A stretch of DNA of 64,000 bases from Liolophura sinensis. Taxonomy: Eukaryota; Mollusca; Polyplacophora; Chitonida; Chitonidae. The DNA lies in assembly GCF_032854445.1 (NCBI RefSeq), contig NC_088304.1, forward strand, positions 35,075,551-35,139,550, written 5' to 3'. The notes under the pieces were generated by a model. That model had not been told where the DNA came from. It ran no database searches and saw only the letters and a list, made by a program, of their open reading frames with translations. Positions 55,135-64,000 of this stretch are shown one piece after another. The position numbers were made by a program, and so were the translations under genes. Position 1 is the stretch's first letter, and every line of letters begins with the position of its first letter.

Positions 55135-55305
55135 TGTTAAATATGAATGTCTGTACAGTATGAATGTCTATACAGTATGAATGTCTGTACAGTATGTATG
55201 TCTGTACAGTATGAATGTCTGTACAGTATGAATGTCTATACAGTATGAATGTCTGTACAGTATGAATGTCTATACAGTATGTATGTCTGTACAGTATGAA
55301 TTGAT
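55135..55305. repeat. 17-bp minisatellite, about 10 copies
   Basis: TATGAATGTCTGTACAG with CTATACAG variants. The minus-strand frame shows a 17-residue period, so it is a repeat artefact. TGTA-rich on the + strand. Confidence 0.97.
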
Positions 55306-58300
55306 TTGTAGTAGACAATTTGTATGCGACCACAACCCTTGACACTCGCGCTTTTCAGAGTCATGCACATTGCCTACTGGGCTGACCTAACCATGACTCT
55401 TAAGACCTTTGTGCTTTGACTCAGTTTGCAAACTTGTGCCTGTAATGTTACTTACCAGTGCCGAACAAGGTACAGAATAGACTCTAAATCCAACAAAATT
55501 GTGCAGATATACATATACTGTCTGTGGTAAAAGAATTGAAATCATATTATATGGTATTCTTTACATTTGATACAGTTTTCTGTCAATTATTGTAACAGTT
55601 GATGCGGTGAGCACTGCAAACTTGGACATATAGATGGATTTTAGCCAATGGCTATTGAAGAAGTTTATCACTAACTTAAAGAAACTATTGGGTTTATGAT
55701 TCAGTCTAGTCTTAGGCTAATGTCTACTTGTAGGCTAAAATACTCATGTTGCTTGATCAACAGCACAGGAGTTTGATCATTCCTGGAAAGCTGGGGCATA
55801 ATAAGGAACAGTAGTTTCCTCCTCCAACCCTAAAGACTTTGATGTGTTTTTAATTGTGTGACTGGTCAGAGCAGTTTGCATCGTGACATGAATACGTGCA
55901 CTTTTTTTTTATTTAAAGCAGAAGAAACAAAATGCAAAGCATCAACAGACTGGCCACTAAAACCAATTATAAAAGTACCTATAACTTTTGTGAACTGAAT
56001 TAGACGCTGCCAGATGTTTGTATTCTAAGGTTGGTTTTATTAACCACATTTATAAATTTGTTAGACGTCAGTGATGTCGCACACTAGAAGATAGATTATA
56101 AACGAAAACTGAAAACCAAAAGGGGTCAATAAAACCACCACAGATTGTAACTATTTGCTATATTTTAGTTCCATGGAAAAAAAAGTTTGGTAAAAAAAGC
56201 AACTAAGTTTCAGATATATTATTCAGAGGTTGTGCTGATTTAGTTCATTTATTTTTTTTTTCCAGTTTAATTTATGTTTATGGCGTAATTTTCATGGGAG
56301 TGCAATATGATTTTCTGTAGTTCTGATCTCTATAGATTGAGGAAATAATATCTAGAATTGTGGTAGTTTAACAGTCAGGAACAAATGCTTGTACGTTTTT
56401 ATGGAAATTTTACAAGAAAATGTGCAATTTATGTGCCTAGGAAGAAAGCTTTGTGAGTGTGGTTTTGTGTTTTCAGTTTTTCTTTTCTTGTGATACTGGG
56501 AAACTCCTGGAATGTAACATACATGTATAAATTCAAGCTGTTATACTGAACCAGGTGCCTTGTAAAATGACACGTGGAGTAAGAGACTTCCCAGAATCCC
56601 GGTTGACATCTCTATTTGTGCTGATTTATGTAATATTTGTGAAAATTAACCTTTGAAACAATTTTTTCACAGGTGAGAGAGTGAGTTAGGTAGTTAAGGT
56701 GAAGAAAGTAAGAATTACACCTCAGATAGAAAGGTCAAAATTGCTGTGTTGTTTGCTATATGTCTTGGCAGGACTGAATTATCGTGCACTCGTTGATTTA
56801 CTAACATGACCTTTCCGACCTTTCCAACCAGTCGTGAGGATTTGACGCGGTTGTGGAATACATCTCAGTGAGGAGTATGCCAATGGTAAATATTTAAATA
56901 TTTAGCGGGTGTAGGGGCTAGCGGAAATGGATTTGTAACATAACTGCTTAAAACCGTTTTTCTTTTCTCTTTTTTTTTTTGACAGACAAGAAGTCAGAAT
57001 TTTGTATGTGTGTAGCTAATAAAAGAGGAATGTAAACTGTAAAGGTCAGATTGAACTAGATGTGTTTATGTTCTTATATGACGTGGACCAATGCGATGTG
57101 AAAGAGTAACAAAGCAAGTAAACCATGATGAAACCTAAACCTAAAGCAATTTCTCAGCAAAAGCATTTTTGTACCTCTTTGTCAACATTTACTACATGCA
57201 GCTGTGAATATTTTGATAAGTATTTGTTTTTTGCTACATTTAGGCCAATTGTACAATCGTTAAGAAAACTATATTATGCATGAAATTTGTAAACTATGCT
57301 CACATCGCTTATGCTCATGCCTGTAGATAATTTGAAGAATAGGTGTATGAATATTCATGACGGGATGTACATGAATATTCATGAATGTTTAGTAAGTTTT
57401 GACTGTACATGTATATGTAGTTTTCACATTGCAAGATTTAGGAAAAGGGTTATAGGTTTTTTTTTATGTGCAAGATAGTGTGTATCTTGAACAATTTGCA
57501 TTTGATACCATAGACGAAAATGTAAGTAGACAAACATTTAGGAAATATGTTTATAGAATTGTCATTGTAAAATTCTGCATGGCTACAAGAATACAGTATA
57601 GAAAGTATTTATTGGCTTGTTGAATTTGCAAGTTAATATATTTATAATCTTTGTTACATTAAAATCATTCCTGGTGTTTTAACTTACAGTAAAAGCAGAT
57701 ATGTTGCTCATTGTTGCACATTGTAAATGTTTTATAAATAATTTTACTCCATGGAATGAGAGCGACTTGTATGTAATATACCTTGGGTAAAAATGTTGTT
57801 CTGCAACTAATGTGTTACAAAATTGCGTAAATATTTGTTGGCATTTATAGTTTACTGCCATAATATCTAGGCTATGTATATGTTGGTTTTGTGCAGCGTT
57901 TTTTTACAGCTCGAGGCGAAAATACTCATGTTGTTTTTCATTTATATTCTGATTGGTTTGATGTATTACACGACAAAAGAATATTCATGTGTACATTATT
58001 GATGCACTCTTATATGTAGGATAGCAGTTATATACTAGATTATGATATGCCAGTGCTGGTGGTAGGTAGATTGTGTACGTTTCAGCAACAACTAGCAAAC
58101 TAATCTATGGCCTTAAAAAACCACCCAAACGGAAACACTTCAACAAATCTTCTTTGCTCTTAGAGAAAGTCAAGCAAAAACCATTTTGTGAAGAAAATGT
58201 AATATGTGCTAACTCTATCCTATAATGCTCCATTAGAGATGTAATAATGGCATCCTGTGATGAGTTAATTACCCACATTATTACTAATTAGCTTTCTTTG

Positions 58301-59039
58301 TGAATGCCAGCAAAAAGGAAATTTCTCTCCCTCGTTTAAGTAGATACATATGCATGATAGGAAACTGGAAAATATTTTCAGTTAGTTTTTACCCCATTTT
58401 ACCAAATTTGTGGGGAAACAACTTTTTGAAGAGAGGTTTAAAACCATCCTTTGGATGTAATATATTTACACTCATACTGAAAATGGATATATATACAGTA
58501 TTACGCTTTAAGGGTAGTAAGAGCATTTAGGTAAATATGTACATATAATCCTCCCATGTAGAATTTTTGATCTGAGAAAGCCCTAAATTCCATCTCAACC
58601 GTAAATCATTAGATTCGCTGAAAACAGTTATGTGACTCTTAGACCTGTTCGATAGATACTTTTATAACAAGCAACACTGTTGTTGGCTTCACAAAACTTT
58701 GATACCATTTTTCCGTTTGAAACGTTAGAAATTTTTACACAGATCTTTTCCCATACCATGTAAAAATAACACAACTTTTTGCCACTGGGAAATCAGCCAC
58801 TATATCTCTGGTTATGCAGATGCAGGCCTACATTACCACACAGCTTTATGGTTAGTCTGCATGGGAGTATTGTTCTTGTTTTTATCAGCTATAGATTTGT
58901 TAATTTGTCACTTGAAGAGTATATTGTATGTCAAATTTGACAAAATGATGAAAGACAAAAAATGTAAATAAAATACTTACTACATTCCTGTGTTATAGCA
59001 CTCGAGGTCTTGTCTTTTTCTTTCTGTTTTGCAACACTG

Positions 59040-60800
59040 AATGAAACCAATTTTTTGTTTGGTATCCTATGTGATGTTTGGTGTCCTATCTGATGTTTGT
59101 TATCCTATGTGATGTTTGGTGTCCTATCTGATGTTTGTTATCCTATGTGATGTTTGGTGTCCTATCTGATGTTTGGTATCCTATGTGATGTTTGGTGTCC
59201 TATGTGATGTTTGGTGTCATATGTGATGTTTGGTATCCTATGTGATGTTTGGTGTCCTATGTGATGTTTGGTATCCTATCTGATGTTTGGTATCCTATGT
59301 GATGTTTGGTATCCTAAGTGATGTTTGGTGTCCTATGTGATGTTTGGTATCCTATGTGATGTTTGGTATCCAGTCTGATGTTTGGTATCCTGTGTGATGT
59401 TTGGTGTCCTGTCTGATGTTTGGTATCCTATGTGATGTTTGGTATCCTATGTGATGTTTGGTGTCCTGTCTGATGTTTGGTATCCTATGTGATGTTTGGT
59501 GTCCTATCTGATGTTTGGTGTCCTATCAGATGTTTGGTGTCCTATGTGATGTTTGGTATCCTATGTGATGTTTGGTATCCTATGTGATGTTTGGTGTCCT
59601 GTCTGATGTTTGGTATCCTATGTGATGTTTGGTGTCCTGTCTGATGTTTGGTATCCTATGTGATGTTTGGTGTCCTATGTAATGTTTGGTGTCCTATCTG
59701 ATGTTTGGTGTCCTATCAGATGTTTGGTGTCCTATCTGATGTTGACTCTTTATCTTGTGTCTGGTATCCTGTCTGATGTTTGGTGTCCTGTCTGATGTTT
59801 GGTATCCTATGTGATGTTTGGTGTCCTATCTGATGTTTGGTGTCCTATCAGATGTTTGGTGTCCTATGTGATGTTTGGTATCCTATGTGATGTTTGGTAT
59901 CCTATGTGATGTTTGGTGTCTTGTCTGATGTTTGGTATCCTATGTGATGTTTGGTGTCCTGTCTGATGTTTGGTATCCTATGTGATGTTTGGTGTCCTAT
60001 GTGATGTTTGGTGTCCTATCTGATGTTTGGTGTCCTATCAGATGTTTGGTGTCCTATCTGATGTTGACTCTTTATCTTGTGTCTGGTATCCTGTCTGATG
60101 TTTGGTGTCCTGTCTGATGTTTGGTATCCTATGTGATGTTTGGTGTCCTATGTGATGTTTGGTGTCCTATCTGATGTTTGGTGTCCTATCAGATGTTTGG
60201 TGTCCTATCTGATGTTGACTCTTTATCTTGTGTCTGGTATCCTGTCTGATGTTTGGTGTCCTGTCTGATGTTTGGTATCCTATGTGATGTTTGGTGTCCT
60301 ATGTGATGTTTGGTGTCCTATCTGATGTTTGGTGTCCTATCAGATGTTTGGTGTCCTATCTGATGTTGACTCTTTATCTTGTGTCTGGTATCCTGTCTGA
60401 TGTTTGGTGTCCTGTCTGATGTTTGGTATCCTATGTGATGTTTGGTGTCCTATCTGATGTTTGGTGTCCTATCAGATGTTTGGTGTCCTATGTGATGTTT
60501 GGTATCCTATGTGATGTTTGGTATCCTATGTGATGTTTGGTGTCTTGTCTGATGTTTGGTATCCTATGTGATGTTTGGTGTCCTGTCTGATGTTTGGTAT
60601 CCTATGTGATGTTTGGTGTCCTATGTGATGTTTGGTGTCCTATCTGATGTTTGGTGTCCTATCAGATGTTTGGTGTCCTATCTGATGTTGACTCTTTATC
60701 TTGTGTCTGGTATCGTGTCTGATGTTTGGTGTCCTGTCTGATGTTTGGTATCCTATGTGATGTTTGGTGTCCTATCAGATGTTTGGTGCCCTATCTTTTT
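59040..60800. repeat. 19-bp minisatellite with higher-order structure
   Basis: About 90 units of GATGTTTGGTGTCCTATGT, with variants GTATCC and ATCTGAT/ATCAGAT. A distinctive interruption, GTTGACTCTTTATCTTGTGT, recurs at 59741, 60063, 60214, 60365 and 60687. The spacings are 322, 151, 151 and 322, which shows segmental amplification. Confidence 0.98.
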
Positions 60801-60967
60801 TTGGGTGCCCTTTCTTGTGTTCGGTATTACATCTTGTATTTGGTGTTCTATCTCGTGTTTGGTGTTACATCCTGCATTTGGTAGGCTATCTTGTTTGGTG
60901 TTACATCTTGCATTTGGTGTTACACATCTTGTATTTGGTGTCCCATCTTTGTTCCGTTGTGCGTGCG
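60801..60967. repeat. Diverged edge of the preceding array
   Basis: Continues the TTTGGTGTTACATCTTG-type pattern with longer, irregular units. Confidence 0.7.
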
Positions 60968-61062
60968 TTGAAGACCTCTGGTCTTCCACCAACATGATGT
61001 GCTAATCTATACGTGGAAAAGTCTGTCAGTAATTTGTGAAGGGTTCGTTTTTTTTGGCTCCG
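60968..61062 (+). mobile_element. Family C SINE-like repeat, 3'-truncated
   Basis: AGACCTCTGGTCTTCCACCA, ATGATGTGCTAATCTATACG, GTCTGTCAGTAATTTGTGAA, cut off by the family A SINE that follows. Confidence 0.65.
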
Positions 61063-61069
61063 GCGTTCC

Positions 61070-61315
61070 AGTTTATTTATGTATTTATTTATTTAATTGG
61101 TTGTTGTTTTAAGCTGTACTCAAGAATATTTCACTTATACGAAGGCCACCAGCATTACAGTGGGTGGAAACTGGAAACTAAGCAGAGCCACGACGATCCG
61201 AAGAGTTCTGGCACACCGTCCCACGTACAGCTACAGAAGAATCCAGCATAAGCTGGATTTGAACTCACAGTGACTGCATTATTGAGAGGCTCCGTGGTCA
61301 TTGCGATAGCAAGAC
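61070..61315 (-). mobile_element. SINE family A
   Basis: TTTATTTATTTATTTAATTG, GTACTCAAGAATATTTCACT, GAATCCAGCATAAGCTGG, GAACTCACAGTGACTGC, ending near GGTCATTGCGATAGC. Confidence 0.88.
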
Positions 61316-61604
61316 ACCATTTATGGTGTGTTATATAGTGTCCTGTTTGGTGTCTGATATTTGAGGTCATTTGTGATTCCATCTCACCAAGATATGGTAG
61401 GTGGCCTGTATACTAATATGTCGCTAGATATATCTGAAGTCACGCCTACTCCAGCTCATGGCTGCAGTTTGGATGGAAAGGCCCTACCATAGCACAAAAT
61501 GTTGTTTTTTTTTACATTGTACTGTTATTGTTTGATTCCATACCATATAGTCCTGTAAAAGTTATATAGTGTTATTATCATTCAGATCTTTATGTAAAAA
61601 TGTT
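61316..61604. other. Intergenic spacer
   Basis: No recognised feature. Confidence 0.5.
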
Positions 61605-62280
61605 CACAGTACACTTGCATGTCCACATGTCCATGTCCACATGCTCATGTCTGCATGTTCATGTCTACAGGTTCATGTCAACAAGTTCATGTCCACAGGA
61701 TCATGTCTGCATGTTCATGTCCACAGGTTCATGTCCACATGTTCATGTCTACAGGTTCATGTCCACATGTTCATGTCCACAGGTTCATGTCTACATGTTC
61801 ATGTCCACAGGTTCATATCTACATGTTCATGTCAACAGGTTCATGTCCACATGTTCATGTCTACAGGTTAATGTCCACATGTTCATGTCTACAGGTTCAT
61901 GTCCACATGTTCATGCCCACATGTTCATATGTACATGTTCCTGTCCACAGGTTCATGTCCACAGGTTCATATCTACATGTTCATGTCCACATGTTCATGT
62001 CCACATGTTCATGTCCACATGTTCATATCTACATGTTCATGTCCACAGTTTATGTGTACATGTTCATGTCCACAGTTCATGTCCACATGCTCATGTCTGC
62101 ATGTTCCTGTCCACATGTTCATGTCCACATGTTCCTGTCTACATGTTCATGCCCAGATGTTCATGCCCACATGTTCCTGTCCACAGGTTCATGTCCACAG
62201 GTTCCTGTCCATAGGTTCCTGTCCACATGTTCATGTCCACATGTTCATGTCCACAGGTTCATGTCCACATGTTCATGTAA
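61605..62280. repeat. 14-bp minisatellite, about 48 copies
   Basis: Unit GTTCATGTCCACAT/AG with CTACAG and CTGCAT variants. The stop-free unit opens all three + frames (up to 221 residues, 14-residue period), all artefacts. Confidence 0.97.
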
Positions 62281-62400
62281 CTGATCATTTATTCTCTAAA
62301 ACTATGCCCATATATAAAGGCTACGCTAATTGCTACGCATTCCTTGATAAGAAAAAAAATTGATAAAAGATAACAGCATGTAGAGTTAAACCAGAGCATC

Positions 62401-62545
62401 CACGACAGTGTGATATAGTTGGTAAATGGTCACACGTGACCGGTGAAATCTTGGCCTCTTGTCAGTTTACGTCAGTTAAGATGGCATTCTAACTGTGCTT
62501 GAATTGTAGCAAATTACACGCCCCCTAGCACCATGACTTAAGCAG
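62401..62545. repeat. Dispersed repeat family F, copy 2
   Basis: ACGACAGTGTGATATAGTTG, GACCGGTGAAATCTTGGCC, TTGTCAGTTTACGTCAG, CATGACTTAAGCAGAG. Confidence 0.75.
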
Positions 62546-62566
62546 AGTGAATTCAAAAAGTGCGGT

Positions 62567-62662
62567 ACCCGCTTTCCTCTCACTTTAATGCTGGCCGCCC
62601 GTTGTTTAAATTAAATATTCCTGAGTACGGCGTAAAACACCAATCAAATAAACAAATAAAAA
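62567..62662 (+). mobile_element. SINE family A, 3' fragment
   Basis: TACCCGCTTTCCTCTCACTT, AATATTCCTGAGTACGGCG, TAAAACACCAATCAAATAAA. The head and middle are missing. Confidence 0.88.
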
Positions 62663-62763
62663 GCGCGCATTTGTCATTTGCAAATAGGCCTCGGGGATGC
62701 TTAGTCTACCTGCAGAATCCTGGTTGATGCAGGATTAAGATATAAAAGACTACAGGTACAACT

Positions 62764-62930
62764 TGGGTAATGTGATTATTGGAAAATTGACACATGTTGC
62801 CAAGTGACACTCAATCTCTTGTCAGTTTACTTTAGTTTGGGATTTATTCTAACAGTTCATGCAAATGCCTATAAATGAGCAACTTTAACGTGCCCTGGCC
62901 TCAGCGACTTAAGCGGCTTAAGCAGAATTT
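62764..62930. repeat. Dispersed repeat family F, copy 3
   Basis: CTCTTGTCAGTTTACTTTAG, GGGATTTATTCTAACAGTTC, GCGACTTAAGCGGCTTAAGC. Confidence 0.7.
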
Positions 62931-63039
62931 GGTGGAAAAAAGTGTAGTGATGTCAATTGCGAATAAATTACTGTTTGACGCTCGAAAATGCAATTTGTAG
63001 AAATGTGAGCAGTAATTAAAAAAACTGCAACATAGGGAG

Positions 63040-63160
63040 TAAAACCAGAGCAGTGTGAAACATGGTTACAGCATGAAACATGGTTACAAATAACCGGTGA
63101 AATCCGGCCTCTAGTCAATTTACCTCTGTTAAAGTTTATTCTAATTGTTTATGCAATACC
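63040..63160. repeat. Dispersed repeat family F, copy 4
   Basis: GCAGTGTGAAACATGGTTAC (with an internal 18-bp duplication), ATAACCGGTGAAATCCGGCC, TCTAGTCAATTTACC, TTTATTCTAATTGTTTATGC. Confidence 0.7.
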
Positions 63161-63679
63161 AGCAGTATTGGTTCACTGTGAAATAACAACAGCGAAGCGC
63201 ATGGGCGTTGAAAGTGACGCTGTGATAACGGAGAAGATTTCCCATTTGAAGTAATTGGCTCTAGTTGTGTAACCTGTCGCCTATTCCTATTGATGATGAC
63301 GCTCTGTGGGCAAGTTGCCAACTTAGTACTCCTGAATTATCAGGGAAAATAATCAGAGCCCAGTGGAGATTGCCCGCGAAATGAGTATCCTTTGACACAT
63401 ATCAGGTAAAGTACAGTGTGAGTTGCTTAAGGGTAAACCCTGCTCTTAGTGCCAGTGAAAGTTTCTTGGACAATAAAGTTGCGTGCTCAAAACTGATTCT
63501 TTCATGGCTCCCATTCATAACGTCGTTGGAACGCTGCACCAGTCGTATTTACTATGAACTTGACGTAGGTCAAGTTCCAGTTTTGTACTTTATATACTTT
63601 CTTAATACTTTGTGGTTTGTGTTGTTGTAAGAATTGGCTTTGCGTATATTGACCCAGAACATAAAACGAACGGTCTTCA
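63161..63679. other. Intergenic, nothing recognised
   Basis: Short frames only. No SINE or tandem repeat. Confidence 0.5.
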
Positions 63680-64000
63680 TCCCCAATCTGGCATTGCCGC
63701 TGTGCCTGGTCCATTTACCCTGATGACGTATGTCTTCACTCCCAGTGTGTCATGGTCGTTGTGCCTGGTCCATTTACCCTGATAACGTATGTCTTCACTC
63801 CCAGTGTGTCATAGTCGTTGTGACTGGTTCATTTACCCTGATGACGTATGTCTTCACTCCCAATGTGTCATAGTCATTGTGACTGGTTCAGTTACCCTGA
63901 TGACGTATGTCTTCACTCCCAATGTGTCATAGTCGTTGTGACTGGTCCATTTACCCTGATAACGTATGTCTTCACTCCCAGTGTGTCATGGTCGTTGTGC
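63680..64000. repeat. 59-bp minisatellite running off the right edge
   Basis: Units contain CATTTACCCTGATGACGTAT, GTCTTCACTCCCAGTGTGTC and ATGGTCGTTGTGCCTGGTC. More than five copies are in view and the array is incomplete. Confidence 0.95.

Larger units (their letters stand above)
50873..58990 (+). other. UBASH3: Probable long UBASH3 3'UTR, poly(A) signal AATAAA at 58967-58972
   Basis: About 8.1 kb of AT-rich sequence with no recognised gene and no family A or B SINE. It contrasts with the SINE-dense introns, which fits an exonic UTR. It contains a 20-bp x4 repeat (51030-51115), two foldback elements (53477-53662, 53838-54026) and a 17-bp minisatellite (55135-55305). AATAAA near 52758 could serve a shorter form. 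Transcript extent is an inference. Confidence 0.45.

Noticed and set aside
61569-62363. Three + strand open frames up to 221 residues, Cys/His/Ser-rich, superficially like a metal-binding or keratin-associated protein
   Set aside because: They are entirely the 14-bp minisatellite read in three frames, with no flanking exon or start context of note.

Overview
The window is nuclear DNA of an invertebrate animal, most likely a marine mollusc and plausibly a gastropod. It has spliced genes with GT/AG introns, long AT-rich introns and microsatellites. It also carries many tRNA-derived SINE copies of a kind I associate with molluscan genomes. The phylum is an inference from the SINE style and gene sequence. 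There are no bacterial operons, rRNA genes, CRISPR arrays or convincing viral genes.

Two real protein-coding genes are visible, both on the + strand. (1) About 4.4-8.1 kb holds the last three coding exons and 3'UTR of SMPD4 (neutral sphingomyelinase 3), recognised from LTPLGRYQ, the RNDLLGS block, the RLNLRFLANYR block and a hydrophobic C-terminus. Its upstream exons lie off the left edge. (2) About 21.7-50.9 kb, probably to about 59 kb with the 3'UTR, holds a complete UBASH3 (Sts/TULA) gene. I reconstruct 12 coding exons whose lengths total 1890 nt (629 codons plus stop) with matching phases throughout. They encode UBA, 2H phosphoesterase, SH3 and a histidine-phosphatase domain with all its catalytic residues. 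Exon 1 and the 54-nt exon 2 are separated by a 16.8-kb intron. The two genes have no known shared pathway and look like simple neighbours.

Layout: 1-3376, an array of about 38 copies of an 85-87 bp satellite, probably in an SMPD4 intron; 4.4-8.1 kb, SMPD4 3' end; 8.1-21.6 kb, intergenic DNA with SINEs, minisatellites and a foldback element; 21.69-50.87 kb, UBASH3; 50.87-about 59 kb, probable very long UBASH3 3'UTR; 59.0-64 kb, minisatellite-rich DNA with a 19-bp higher-order array, a 14-bp array and a 59-bp array running off the right edge.

The observations most worth a second look are three. Each unit of the first array looks like a 42-nt exon between a 3' splice site and a perfect CAG|GTAAGT donor. 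A phase-compatible, unannotated candidate exon encoding a transmembrane helix sits between the SH3-linker exon and the phosphatase exon of UBASH3. One SINE family is nested inside another with a visible target duplication. Long open frames over the minisatellites are artefacts of stop-free repeat units and are not called as genes.
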